From assembly GCF_016802725.1 (NCBI RefSeq), contig NC_052678.1, forward strand, positions 8,982,001-9,046,000: 64,000 nucleotides of DNA, in the 5' to 3' direction. The notes beneath the pieces are model-generated. The model worked only from the letters and a program-made list of their open reading frames with translations, had not been told where the DNA came from and did no database searches. The translations under genes were made by a program, and so were the position numbers. Positions within the stretch are counted from its first letter, which is position 1, and every line of letters starts with the position of its first letter. This document shows positions 35,548-48,699 of the stretch, piece after piece. This DNA is from Solenopsis invicta (taxonomy: Eukaryota > Arthropoda > Insecta > Hymenoptera > Formicidae).

Positions 35548-38500
35548 CTACTTGCTGAAGGCTGGATTCAGCTGGCCGCTCTTGGTGCTCGTCGCGTTCG
35601 CCGGCAGCGGGTTGCTCAGGTGCAGCTTCTCCTGGCGTTTGGCGGCGCGTGCCAGACACAAGAGTGCACCGAGTAAGACGATCGCACCGATCGCAGCCAG
35701 AGCACCGGATACCGCGGCATGAGCCACCGGCGGCAGCTCCACCGCCAGCTTTATCAGGGAGCGCATCTCCGCGGGTAGCTCGTCGACGCACTGAGCAGTA
35801 AAAAAGAAAACATCAAAGGTAGAAAAAAAAATGTTTTTTTTAATTCATCAGTCTTTAATTAAATAGCTCTGCTAATTTATTTTAAAAGTTTTTCTGGCAA
35901 TACTTGACAACTAGGTGTTTTAGTATTTATAAGTCCTGCCTCATAATAATTATACATAACGTATTGTATTTCCATCTTATTACCGATCTTTTTTTCATTT
36001 TTATCGCTCCGTTCAGATTATCATTGTTTCCTAATAATAATCCTTGATTTTTTTGTTAAATAGGGCAAATGAGCGGAAAAATAAGCTTATACGCACAATT
36101 ATAAAAATACAATTATTCTAGATCTGCTTATACATGCACATGATAATACGTTAATGCGCACAATTAGCATGTAATCGTATGCTAATTCCATTTTCTTATA
36201 ATTTTTTTCATTTAAAAAGTGATAAAAAAAAAGATAATAAATAAGTTAAAGCAAAAGTACAAAATCACGTGCATCAGAAAAGAATATTTTTTAATCTCGC
36301 AAGAATTAATTTAATTAACCGGTTTAGCCAGACTTTATTTGAGAAATAGGATTGGGTAAAGTAAATTGATATTTTTATAATAAAATTAAAGTCAAAAGTG
36401 AACAAAAAATTAATTGAATTAAAAATTACGTTAAAATTAAATTGGCTTAAATTAAAAGTTAATTTTGAAAAGTATTATTAAATTAAGCAGTCGTAATTTT
36501 TTTTAAAACTAGCTTCGTTTAAATAACAATAAGATTGATCATGACGTAAATTCAACATTTTATTTATAGATTACGTATATAATAAATAACAAAAAATTGT
36601 TTTTTTATTTATAGGAACGTTTTTTTTCTTTTACAATTTTTTTTACATTTTTGCTTTAGAAAAAAATTAATAAGTTGAAATTTATGCCTGTTATTTTTTT
36701 ATAAATAACTAATTAAAATTAAAAATTTTAAAAATTCATTTAAAATTAGACAACAGTTATTAACTTTAAAAGTGCATCATTAAATTTTTTATTTTTTTAA
36801 CTAGTTACTACTCAACTCTGATTTGAGCTAAGGTGTTGGTGGAGACGCCTTGACGAGGATCGATCTCCATTTTTGAGTTTGTTGCGGCGAGTGCTTTTCG
36901 TAGCTAAATAAAAATTTCTCTCGAATACAAAGAAAATTCTCGGAATCAGAGACTTTTATCCGTCTTTTTTTTCTTCCTTTCGTCAAAGGATGTCGTGACG
37001 CGACACGGACGACGTCGAATTCTTTATTAGCGGCCGACGAGACGAGTTTCATTAATATGATTCATGGGCGAAAAGTGCATGGCAATATTATACGACTCCT
37101 CTACGTGCGCAGTATTCAAACACGTGTCGTCAAGAGAGCGTCACCCGTAAAAAAAAGTTTTAGTCATAATCACAAGACCGTAAGCACATTGACCAACCGT
37201 GGTCGAGCATTCTAAAATGTAAGATTCACACTTTCAATTGCGATTGGTCAATTTACTTACGGTTATGACTAAAATTTTTTTACGCATGATGGCCTTTACC
37301 ATGCGGTTGTCTGTGCGAAATGGCAAACGGCACACATGTTCCCGCTATTGTTGTCACCGGGCGGGAAGAGATAAAAATTTCACCTGCGCGCGACCAGCTC
37401 GAGGATTTGTAAGCGACGCGGCGTACGTAACAAAAGTCATCAGTAACAAAAGTCAGAAGACTAAAGTTATAGATTTGAAAAAAAATCGTCGCACAATCCT
37501 TTAATTTTGCAAATTTTGTTGATCTTTACCTTATTCGTTTCACACATTTCTTTTGTTTTTATTTATTTTTAGTTTAATATACGTTTTTAATAATATTTAA
37601 TTTGTACAGGAAAAACATTGTTAAATATTACTTTTATGTTCTTTACTGAAATTCTTTAAATTCCTTCTCTTAGGAAAATTATGAATATTTTGTAATAATA
37701 ATAACAATAGCAGTGATAAAGAATTCCACATTTTCTTCGGGATATCCTTGAGGGAAGAGGGAAGGGAAAGGGAGGAAATGAACTTAATTCAATTCCCTAG
37801 GTAATCAGTTGATGAATAACATAATGTCGTCAATTTTAACATCAAAATGTCAAAAAAGTTATTGACGTTACCTAGGCCCGTTCGTATAAAGAAATTCTCT
37901 GATAGTGTCATGCTAATTTGATCGAAGACTCGCTAAATTATTCAAGATTTGAAAAATACATCTTTTGTCCATAAATGAACAATAATTAAACGTCCTATAA
38001 ATCTTATTTGCATCTCGATTTCCGTTTATGCATGCTCCAGACTCGTCATACCTCAATATTTCGAGGTTTGTGAATCCTGTTTTGTGGATGACCGCGTCAT
38101 TTCATTTCCATTTTAAATGCTCAATTTTATTGCCTATCCTGTCTTTCCTCTTACTTCTATTTTTCTAAATCAATTGGCGAAATTCTTGTTTGCGCATTGC
38201 CATAACGAGAAGTTTCTTATATACATTTAATATAAATTTAGTTTTTAGTTAGTTAATTATTTTTACGCTTTTCTTACGCGTCTGCAAAGACTCCAAGCAC
38301 AAGTGCCTTGAATATCTCTCGTTTCTGTCAAGGCTATTATCAGCATAATTATTATAACAAAATTTATGCTACATTGACGAGCTTAATAAGCGATTTTCTA
38401 GAACTTAGTAGATCTTAGTAGTCTTTTTTTTCTTTAAAATAGTATAATTATCAGCATGAAAAAGTGGTCGTCCCTACTTTTTACGTTTTCTTACATCTTA

Positions 38501-41500
38501 TTATATTCTACAATTTAATGCACATGTAATAATTATCACGGTTACTTAACATTTTAATCACATCTGCTACGTAATAACTGACATGAAAAAAAAAATTTGC
38601 ACGCAATGATTCATACGTAACTATTCATCATAAATTAATGAAATTTCATTGGAAATTGATTGCAAATGTGATATTCATGTAATGTGTTTTTACATCCCAT
38701 CACAAGCTGTAGATAGCGATCAAAAATTCGAACAATTACCGCAGGAGATACATTGTAACATCAAGGATATATCAATTATAATTATTAGAGAATATATCAC
38801 ACAATGTATTAGTTAACAGGCGATGTTACTGCACGATGTACGAACAGAACTATTATGAGTATATTATATTATATTAATTACTGTCGTGCGAGATCTTAAT
38901 GGGTATCTATAGACAATACATTAATAATTAAAAAATATCATGTACTTACATCTTCAAACCACATAATGGGGAAAATGATGTCCGGGAACGAAGCGACCTG
39001 CTTGATATCTCGCACCTGGCTGACCGCGAGATTTATTTGCACCCTCGCTCGCGCCTTCATAGCCGTGCCCATTGTCGGCTGCACGTCGATGTAGAGTTGA
39101 TGTTTTTCGGCTTCCGGTGGCGAGATACCAGTTACTGCTTCTCGTAAGGCCGGATCAGCTGGAAGGAACAATCAAATTGATAAATAACGTGATCGAGAAT
39201 CCAAATCACTCGATAGAAAATTAAACTATTATTATTGTTAATCTTTCTTTCTGTTTCTAAAAATTAATTTATTATTAACCCTGGAACGGCACACTAGCAC
39301 GCCCGGACTTTTCTTTCAAAGATTGACATCTTTGCAATTTTAAAAGTTGGCTAATTTATCTGGCAAATTTTAATTTTAATTCAGTTTAAATTATTACAAA
39401 GTCTTCAATGTATGCAACAACGTGCTGAAAATGAATTTTATTAATAAAATAGATAATACAGTTTTATACTGTTATTCATGATATCTTTTTATTAATAAAC
39501 ATTGCTTTTATTCGCGAAAAATGCGTTTCTTAAAAATAAAATTATTTTTAAGATTATAATATTTTTCTTCATTTTCATCAAATAATTATGCTTTTTAAAA
39601 AATTCGACTATGATAAATTTGTTTTCGTTAAATTCAAAGTTTCTAGTTCTCTAGTTACTTTTTTATTAATAAAGATACAAACAGTTGTTTGGTTGCATTC
39701 CTTAATGTCTGGTAATTGATTCGACTAAAAAAATTTATTGCAATATATTTATTTTTATAAAAATTATAAATAATCAAAGTTGGGTCAGGTTTGCCATATC
39801 TAGTGTCTAGTCAATTAATAAAACGGATAATATGTCATTTTAGAATTCAGATCACGTATCATAAATAATTTTTATGAATAATTTCGAGTAATGCAATTTT
39901 ATTTCAATTTATAGTTCTTATTGTTATGTAAATTTGTAAAATGATAGTGACAGTGTGCGAGTTCTAGGATTAAATCACATAATAAAATTACATAGTAATT
40001 AATTTCTTATAAATAATTTTGAATAATGTATTTTTATTTTAATTTATAATTCTTATTGTTATGCAAATATATAAAAATGATGATTGCCTTTGTTCGGTAC
40101 GGATAGGGAGAGATACCAGTTTAACTATCAGTCTGACTCGTTATGTGTCTTTATATTTATAATAATATTACTTCGCAGTGTCAAAAGTCACTGCATGCGG
40201 TTGCATGTATAAAATGGACAATGCGTCACAGTTAAATAGCGTTTAATCGTTGATCGAGCACTTTTAAGAACTATACTTGAAACTTAATGTATTTCTCTTA
40301 ATGTATTTCAAAATGCGTAAACATCATAAACATAATGATGTTAATGAATAGGAATTTCTCGTGTTATCTTGTTTGTCTGTTTCTTTTAATATTCAAGCCT
40401 GCGAACCTTCTCGTTATTATTTCCGCATTTATAATTAAATGACTTTTTCAAAGTAAAACGTTCATAAACGTTAGCAGAAAATAATATTCGATTGTCGTGT
40501 TCTTTCTACGGACAAGACCTTAGAAATTTAGATAAAGAAATCCAGACTATTGAAAAAATATTTCAATCGTCGAAAAATTCGTCAAAAAATTCGCATTTGA
40601 AATATTTTTCATTCAAGCAGATATGATCAATACAATTTCATCAAAAACTGACTTATGTTATTAAGAATTTAATAATTAATGAAATTTTGGTATTTTGATT
40701 CCATGAGATCATTATTGGTTTTAACTGCATAAAATTAAATTAATAAAATGTTTTTGATAGCCGTTACCAAGACAATAATTAATTTTAGGCACGCATTAGC
40801 CTAAGATTTTTTTGATTAATGTTGGCAAATGTACGGATTACCCCCTAATTACAATAATTTAAAAATTATAACTTTGGATGTTTTTTGTATATTTATGGCT
40901 ATTTGTAGTTTCATTTATTACATACAAATGCTAATTTTATTTTTGACATCCATATATTTTTAAATGTTTTATTGCATTAATATTCAAAATGATCATAATT
41001 TATAATAGACTTGTTTTATAATTGGTAGAACTATAAACATAAAGTATTTATTACTAACATATAGCAGTAATAAATATAAAAATGGAGGCTCTTAATCATA
41101 ATTATTTTACCATGTAATTAATATATCGAATCACGAATAGCAAATACTTTGTTTAGTGTATAAAACTTTAACTCAAATTTTTATTTCCTTAGAAAACTAC
41201 GCTGTTAATTGATTTAAAATCAATTTTAATATAATATTAATTTTGCTTTAAATAATATTCTTCTATATAATTTTTAAACAGATTAAAGCATTGTAATTTT
41301 TTTCGATCATATCTCCTTAATGTAGGCATCTTGCAATACGAACGCGAAATCGAGTATTTCGTGCACATTTTGTTTTACAACAAGAGAACGGTTTCGCACG
41401 GCGGAGAAACGAGGCGTTTTAAATCGGGTGAAACGGGGCGTCTAAAATCCGTTGAAAGTAAAAGTTTGCGGCACGAAAATGCGCGCGATAAACGCAAGAG

Positions 41501-44397
41501 AAAGAGAGAGAAACAATTCGTATAATATTCCGTGAGAGAATCGCGGCGGATGCGAAAGAGATTGTTCGTAGAAAAAAATAGGCCTCATGGTAACAGACTG
41601 TACGATCGAGAATCCGACTTCTAGTTGCAGTCGCGCTGAGCCGGAAGCAACGAGACAGGTAGATCTCGCTTACGAAATTGGCACGCACGTAAACGATCTT
41701 CGTTAACCTGCTTGTTGATCAATAGTTTACGTAAAAAAAAAACACGTGGGTGCGAGAAATCGGTTTGGTCGATTACGACCAAAAAGGAAATCGCGGATAG
41801 ATGAAGGAGAATCGTCGAAGAAGATGTACGTTGCATACGACGCAAATAGATTTATCGCGCTAATCTGCTAAGAAAATCATTCGCGCCAAATTATGCACTG
41901 CGCTTACATAAGACGATACACTTTAGATACACGCGAGATTGATCGCGTAATAATCGGTTCGAACAACACATGTTGGAATCTCAATGTCGGAGATTCGTGA
42001 CTCGACAATTACGTCAAATATCGGATGATGTGAATCGCGCGATTAGGGAAATCACAATCAATTTGCTGAAGAATAATAATTATTGCTGCAAAAATAAGGC
42101 GCGGTAGATAGGCGCAGAGTTGTTACCCAACCGTTTCGCGTCATCTTATTGACGCGTATATCGTCCGACTTGTTCGAAATATCGCACGTAATTCTGATAA
42201 ATATGATAATTGGCAACGATTAAAAATAGCACTGAGCCTCGTTACGAGAGTGATTTGTAAACAAGACTCTGAGGCTGCGGCGGGTAGAAACCGCGCGCGC
42301 GTTACGTGTGGCACTCACCAAGATAGAAATGCGGGAAAGTGAGGAGAACCGGCGAATCGTACTGGCACATGGAGACGTTGAAGGTGCCTTCCGGTGCGCA
42401 CGGTGGTCCAGCCGGACAGTAACACTTCTGCGACGGCAGATTCTCCACCGAGGTGAAGACATTCGTCGGCGGGGAGAATCTGTAGCCGGGGATTCCTCCA
42501 GCGGCTATCACGTCACGCTGAAAAGAAATTTTCCTGAAATTTTCCACAATACTCTTGCTGATAAAAAAAAAACAGTGCTTCTCATTAAATAAGTAAAAGC
42601 GAAACTTGGAATTGAAAGCAAAACTCTAAACAAAGCGAAATACATTCTAACTTGATTTCTCTACTAACAATAAGATTTGATCAACATTAATCAAATTTAA
42701 TATCTTGAAAATACTCAAATTAAAACATTGCTAAACCAAATTATCGAAATATATATTGCTTAATTATTTTTTGACGTGCAATAGCCTCAATATTTTTAAT
42801 TATAATAATTAAAGGAATGTTCGATTAAATAAAAATAGCAAAACTCGAGGGGAAATTCACAGCCGGCATTGGTGTACAAAATTTCGGCAGTGGACTGCCG
42901 AAAAAAGTAAGCAGTGACCTATAATATTGACGGCATTGTCGTCAGTGGTTGGGGAGTGGTGAGCTCACTTCAGAGTCGATTTTTCGATCATGGGGTTGAG
43001 CACAAAAATTTTTGAATACTTCGGGAAAGCTTTAGAATTCTTGTGCAGGCATTGGCGTATGATAATGGGCACGCGGTAGTGTTCATAATTGCATGGCATT
43101 GCCTTAATTTTAATATAGGATTGACGGCATTGTAGGCATTGACTAACAATAAGCATTGTCGGCAGTGTACAAAAATGTCGGCAGTGTTTTACAGCAATGC
43201 CAAAAATCGGCATTGGTGTACAAAATTTTGGGTTGTGAATTCCCCCTCGGCAAAACTTTAAATTAAAATGTTCAAAGTTTAAGGATCACAATGTGTAATT
43301 TTATATCGGTTTAGCAATGCCAAGTTTTTTTACATTAAAATATTTTTATTTCGATTAAATTTGTTCATTTTATATTTACTTTTTTATTAATTTATTACAA
43401 TTAAATTTTATATTATATTTATAAACAAATTCAGCCGTTATTTTTAATTTACATAACAATTAAAGTTTATATTTCATTAAAATATATTACTTGAATTAGA
43501 ATAGAAAGACTTTTAAGGAGATTATATTACTATTCAGGTTTTTTAGTACGTTTTTTTTTCACGATATAAAAGGTAACTTAATATTTTTCAGTAAAAAAAT
43601 TCGGTTTTAATCGGATTATTGATCGACATGTTAATGGATGAATAATACGCTATGTGAAAGAAAAGAAGATTTCTTCGGTATCCTCTTGTTTTCGTATTTT
43701 ACAAGCTTAAAAAATGGTTAAATCAAAGTCCGAGAAGGTCATCATCCGCCTCTGGCCGTATCAACCAGATAATTAACGACGACCAACAAAAGCACAAACC
43801 TGATAGACCAGCGGCAACGTCCGGCAGAGGTCCTTGTCGAAGACCTTGAGCACGGTGTGCTTCGTGATATGAGGCGGGAATATGCTGCCATCGCTGCCCA
43901 TGATGGAGTCGCATTCCTGCGTGGTCCAGAAGCCGAGGGCGTCCTTGCCATTCCATCTGTCCATTAATCCGAATTTGGTGATGTCGGTCGAGCCCGTGAA
44001 TATCGTGTACAGATCCGATCCGGTCGAGTTCTTGCCGTAGAGCAGACCGAACTGATCGTACGGTAGCTTTTGCTCCTTGGGCACGACGTCCTTGGCCAGC
44101 TTGAGCAGGGGGTCCTCGTAGCCCCAGAGCAGCTGGCCGACCGACACCTCGACGAACGGCTTGATCTTCAGAATATCCATGATGGACGCCATCGCTAGTC
44201 GCAGGAAACGAGCGGCGTGTTTCGATTGACTTGTAGCCGAGAGCATAGGAACGTTCGGCACGACCACCAGATCGTCCTCGGAGCCAGATGACAGCTCCTA
44301 GATTTCGGTGAAAAAAAAAAAGGAAAATGAAAATCTAGCTGAGTCAGCTGACATATTAAGACTTGTAGAATCAGAATAAATGGAGACAATGTGAGGA

Positions 44398-44442
<45 letters not shown>

Positions 44443-46418
44443 CTCTGTTTTGGAATACAAAAAGAGATAAAGATTCTAATAATTAACATACACGATAATA
44501 AGTTAATTAGAAATTTAGCGTATTATAAAACTTTAGATACGACATAAAAATATTAGTCGCGCGCGTACGTCAAAACAACAAAGTAAAATTAATTAAAGAT
44601 AATAATAGAAAGTGAAAAAGATACAAGTATTTCTCTGTCTACGACGGGGTTACATTCCGAGACTTTGGTCGTAAATTAAATTGATCGTAAATCCAACGGC
44701 ATTTATATTTCATATAAATAAAACATTTTACTTGCAAAATAATTATTTTATTGCTAAAAACGATTATAAACCTTTATTTAGGAAATAACAAAACAAAACG
44801 TTTTTTTAAAGACTGTCTTATCTTAATATAATATTCGCTATTATAAAATTTATATTTAGCTTAAATACATATTTAATTCAACAGAAGATGAAAGAACAAT
44901 ACTATTTTTTTTCTTAAAAGTATAAATTTTAATATTTAATTTGGATCACTGTTAACGAGTGATGAATCAATCTCGTTACATAAATATACTATGTTAATTT
45001 TTGATCAATAGCAACAGTAAGTTGAAAAATTATAAGTCGACGGATATCTGCACGTGAATAACAATGACGACGATATATACAATGTGATCAAAAGGAGCAG
45101 AGAGCTCAGACGGTAGATAAAAATTCCACGTACACACCCCGCTACGCGAGCAGACTACAAAGCTTCCGCATAATATTCGCAAATATTTCCTTCCATAAAT
45201 TTTCTCTCGGAGTAAGAACGATCCTGTATACACATTGTCTTTCTTGTCGCGCCGAGTCGCGATAATGCACCCGACTACGCTGTGGAAACGTTTCTCTGAC
45301 GAATGTAGAAAGTCGCGGCAGTGATTTCGATGCGCGGGCAAGAGTACAAGTCGTGTGCAGCCGCGAGAAGTCAGAGGCGGAGGAACGCTCGTCTATGACG
45401 GATTTAAATAACCCGGAGGCGATGGGACGCGCCTTTGATTGTTATTCAGCGCGGATAGGCTGCTTTTTTTTTCTTTCTCAGCGGCCGACGTTATTTTCGT
45501 GCTTCTCGATAAACGAATAATCAGAGATCCGTGACGCATCCTGCGCGTTCACGACGCGCATTGTTACGAATGTTAATCAGGGCGTTTCTCATAATAAAAC
45601 TGTCAAAGTCTCTCGTTCTCAGCAGTTTTAATAAAACGCCTTGAAAAATACACTTCTTGATTCGCGTGAAAAGAAAGTTAAGCATTATGTATATATTCAT
45701 GTACTTTGTAGAGAGCAGCGGCTTCTAATTAAATTCAGATTTACAATGAAATATAAGCTTGGAGAAATTTCAATTTCAATTTCGACCGGAAATTAAATGC
45801 GAATTGAAAGAGCATTGTCAACGTACAACTTCTTAAATGTAAATTAAAAGTATTAGGCTCGGCTCAAGCGAATTGAGACTTTTAATTAGCTGTATCACTA
45901 CACTGTGCCATTAATTATTAGAGAACTATTCGATTTGAAGTTGAATCTCTATAATTCAAATCCGAATTATTCGAAGATAATTATATTGTTAGTTAAAAAT
46001 TGTGTTTCAATGATTCGATTCGCCGTCGAAGAATCTTGATTCGACATTTCTATTAATTGTATTATTATATAAGGGCTTACCGTATTGAATACGAACGTCT
46101 TCTTGACATGGTAGCTGACAGTCCCATTATCGTTGAATTTAATGTCCACCTTTTCCCAGTGTTGCTCATAAACGTACGGGCCCAGCTCTTGCAGCGCCGG
46201 TTTCTCACCGTTGTTCAGAAACTCGTCGGCGTTCGTCACATTGTAGATGTAAATTTGCATACGCGGCACGACCGGCGGCTCCTTCCAGAACTTGAATGTG
46301 CGGCCGCCTTCTCGTATCACGAGCTCCTTGTCCAGGACCAGGTTGATGAGATTCGGAAACAGGACGGCCAGGACGGCGGCCAGAATTATCAGCAGAACTC
46401 CGCACGCAACGGCTGCCC
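35548..46418 (-). CDS. CD36-family scavenger receptor class B, emp-like (5 exons; first coding exon missing)
   Basis: Minus-strand coding exons are 46418-46081, 44297-43800, 42517-42319, 39158-38950 and 35790-35548. All are bounded by AG acceptors and GT donors with compatible phases, and together encode about 495 residues up to the stop. The first exon shown starts in phase 1 after CTCAG, so a short upstream exon with the start codon is needed; I did not find it. Features are a transmembrane segment (GVLLIILAAVLAVLFPNLINL), FKFWKEPPVVPRMQIYIYNV, QELGPYVYEQHW, VVVPNVPMLSA, LPYDQFGLLYGKN and GIPGYRFSPP. The six conserved cysteines are in QEC, DLC, QKCYC, PPC and SMC. A C-terminal transmembrane segment follows (LAAIGAIVLLGALLCLA), then a tail ending NPAFSK. 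The overall pattern recalls Drosophila emp and related SCARBs, but the orthology is tentative. The introns total about 9 kb and hold several miniature transposons. Confidence 0.93.
36342..36824 (-). mobile_element. Dispersed AT-rich repeat, copy 2 (inverted), in SCARB intron
   Basis: Read on the minus strand it matches the element at 60256-60703 end to end: AACTCTGAT at one end, a GGATTG...TAAGT-like other end, and a shared middle such as TTTAAATTGAATTAAAAGTT and GAAAAGTATTATTNNNATTAAAT (N, bases differ). It has no open frame and is probably non-autonomous. Confidence 0.65.
37146..37284. mobile_element. Short palindromic MITE (about 139 bp) in SCARB intron
   Basis: The left arm (37146-37196) and right arm (37244-37284) are reverse complements. 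Both contain TTTTAGTCATAA, CCGTAAG and ATTGACCAA, and the left arm has about 8 extra bases. The ends are CGTAAAAAAA / TTTTTTTACG. It is inferred to be a fold-back MITE; no clear target duplication. Confidence 0.7.
39279..39969. mobile_element. Non-autonomous piggyBac-type element with TTAA target sites
   Basis: The ends are CCCTGGAACGGCACAC on the left and, inverted, TCCTAGAACTCGCACAC on the right. They are flanked on both sides by TTAA (39275-39278 and 39970-39973), the signature target duplication of piggyBac. The CCCTRGAA start also fits the superfamily. The 691-bp interior is AT-rich with no transposase. It lies in an intron of the second SCARB gene. Confidence 0.75.
39868..40090 (+). repeat. 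Diverged tandem duplication, unit about 135 bp
   Basis: The stretch around 39871-39950 (TATGAATAATTTCGAGTAAT ... TCTTATTGTTATG) recurs around 40004-40088 with scattered substitutions. The first copy forms the right end of the piggyBac-type element and the second lies just outside it. Confidence 0.6.
42846..43249. mobile_element. 404-bp TIR element with 8-bp target duplication (hAT-like MITE)
   Basis: The left end CGAGGGGAAATTCACAGCC and the inverted right end CGAGGGGGAATTCACAACC match at 17 of 19 positions. Both are bounded by the perfect 8-bp direct repeat GCAAAACT (42838-42845, 43250-43257). The interior is built from repeats of GGCATTG, GGCAGTG and GTGTACAAAATT, so it is itself partly minisatellite-like. 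The 8-bp duplication fits hAT or P superfamilies. There is no transposase frame. It lies in a SCARB intron between exons at 43800 and 42517. Confidence 0.85.
44398..44440. repeat. (AG)n microsatellite in SCARB intron
   Basis: About twenty GA units with one interruption (GATAGAG). Confidence 0.95.
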
Positions 46419-47541
46419 CTGAGGGAGATAAGAGAGAGAGACGGCAAAGATGAGTCATTGCCATTAAGAGCGCATTTTTTTTTCTTTAATGCTAATTGGA
46501 ATCCGCATTTGAAATCGTGAGAAATAAAGATAAATATTAAATGTGTTGAAAAAAAATAAATAAAAAAAACTCGTTCTCGTTTTCGTTTCTATTGTATGTA
46601 GGCAAAGTGTGAAATTTATTCATTTCAGTTTATATGTTGCTTGAAAGAAGAAAAAGTTCTCATAACTTCGCGTTTCTGGACTTGTGATTTCGTGTAGTAT
46701 CGCCGCGAGGTAACGCGAGGTAGGCTTAACGATTACAAAGCATCGTTACGAGATATGAGTATTTATTCCTGCAGTTGCACTTGTTCGCGAGATAGATGTG
46801 AACAACCGAAGAACACGCGTGACAAGGTAGAAATAAGCAAGGTAGAAATAAGGGTGAATATTTTGCGAAAGTACTGAATTCATTTCTATTCAATTGTCGG
46901 TTCTTCTTAAATAATATATTTTTATTAATTCTATTTAATTCTATCTAGACGTAACGATCCCGGATCGCTGGAGTAATCGACAACAAGTAATGCGATTATC
47001 TTTCGCAGCAATCGCGAATATAATTACGTCATGATCTTCGAGCGAGGTCGTTGACCTAGCGATCGATTAGCAGGAGCCAAACGTGAAAAGGAACAAGGAC
47101 GGCCGGTTTTGGAAAAGGGTGCGCCTTAGGCAGCTTCTCCTTGAAACGATCAGTTTTCCTATCCGCCGCTACACGTATCGCGGTTGTATTCTGGATGTAA
47201 GCTTTACGCCTCCCGTCTCGGAGCGAAACAATCGTCAGGTATAAACCAGTTATAGCGCTTTGCACCTTTCCCGTAAATATTTATTCTTTGGTATGGTCAG
47301 TTCCTCGCCTGTGCATTGCGTGTTATTATTTATGTACTTATACGCCGCGTACTTAACGCTCTGCGGTACTTACGGTAAGTAAGCACCCGGTGACCGATCG
47401 GAAAGAGACAACGCTAAATCGAGAATCGAGAACTCGAGATAAGAGAGAATCATGGAAATATATCATAATTTTAAACAATTACTCTACACCGAAGGTTGAA
47501 CCTTACGCATAGATCACAGTGGCAACGTAAAAGATCAAAGC

Positions 47542-48116
47542 CACTTGAAAAGAGGACACTTATGAAGTTGACGAACGTAAAAGCGTACATTTCTTTTTTT
47601 CAAATCAAAATAGCATTTTTTATTTATTTTATTTTGTTTTTTAATTTAATTTAATTATTATTTTTCATTTTAAAATGTACGCCTAAACGAGATCCCAATT
47701 TTGCAAATTTTTTGTAGTCTTCTAAACAGTCGTGTTTACTCTCCAGTGTAAAGATCATAAGTTCTTCGTGTGACATTTTAAGTTTTAGAAAAAAAAAAAG
47801 CTATATAAAATGGCGTCACTAAATTCAAATTACGTTTTTAAAACGCGTACTTATAAATTTCGAAGACAGCTTAATCGATTGACTTGTATTTTTGCATACT
47901 TCTTCTGTACATAAAAAACTAATGTTTTATGTAGTACTTTTTTATGCTAAGTTTTTTATTGCAGCAAAAAAGAAATAAAATTTATAGTAAAAAATTGCTA
48001 CTTTGAACCGTTGTCATTTTGCTCGAGCACAAAATTTCCAAAAACGACAAATTTCCAAGCAGCGACAAATATTAAATCTACGTTTTAACTTCATAAAGCC
48101 ATTTTGCTTTCTAGTG
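47542..48116. mobile_element. Possible TIR element, about 575 bp
   Basis: CACTTGAAA...CTTATGAAGTT near 47542-47568 is matched inverted by AACTTCATAAAG...TTTCTAGTG near 48088-48116. The ends agree only in part and there is no clear duplication, so this is a weak call. Confidence 0.35.
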
Positions 48117-48699
48117 AGTTCTGTGGTCACCGTAAACGTCGCTTTTGCAAACGTGCTTTACTTAAAAAAAATTTAAATAAGAACGTCTTTTTAAATTATT
48201 TTTTTAATGAAATTTAAATGTCAAAAGAGAAAATATAAAATTCTTTGATATTTTAAGTCAAACGTAAAACTTGATATTTCATTATACGTGAGAACCTTTA
48301 ATATACTCGTACTTCGGACAAAGAATTAAGAAATACGAAAAATTAAGAAATTCGTTTATCTCGGCCATTTATTCCAAACAGTCTCAGCATGAAATTTACA
48401 AAGACCTTCACCTCATTAGGTGAAGCGTGGAATTTCGTTTGATTCGTATATCACCTGTGGGCAATTACAACCGTTTAGCAATGAGTCTCCGCGGCAATAT
48501 AAATATAATTTTTGCGGCGAGGTCATCCGCCGTTATGTAAATTTCGCGCGACACTGTGCTAGAAAAGTACCTCACATGATTAGCTGTAGTAAGTTAACGT
48601 CAAACGTATATTTATTTTCTCACTATTGTGAGTATTTTTAAATATTATAAGTATATTTAAATATTCAATATTAATAACCGATTTTTTACTTTAATCAAT

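Noticed and set aside
37793..37876. CCTAGGTAA ... TTACCTAGG inverted pair about 85 bp apart
   Set aside because: Only about 9 bp match well and no target duplication is seen; too weak for an element call.
41940..41970. GGTTCGAAC-like word suggesting a tRNA T-loop
   Set aside because: No matching acceptor, D-arm or anticodon stem around it.
46828..46856. 15-bp tandem duplication AAGGTAGAAATAAGC / AAGGTAGAAATAAGG
   Set aside because: Two short copies only; ordinary slippage, not worth a feature.
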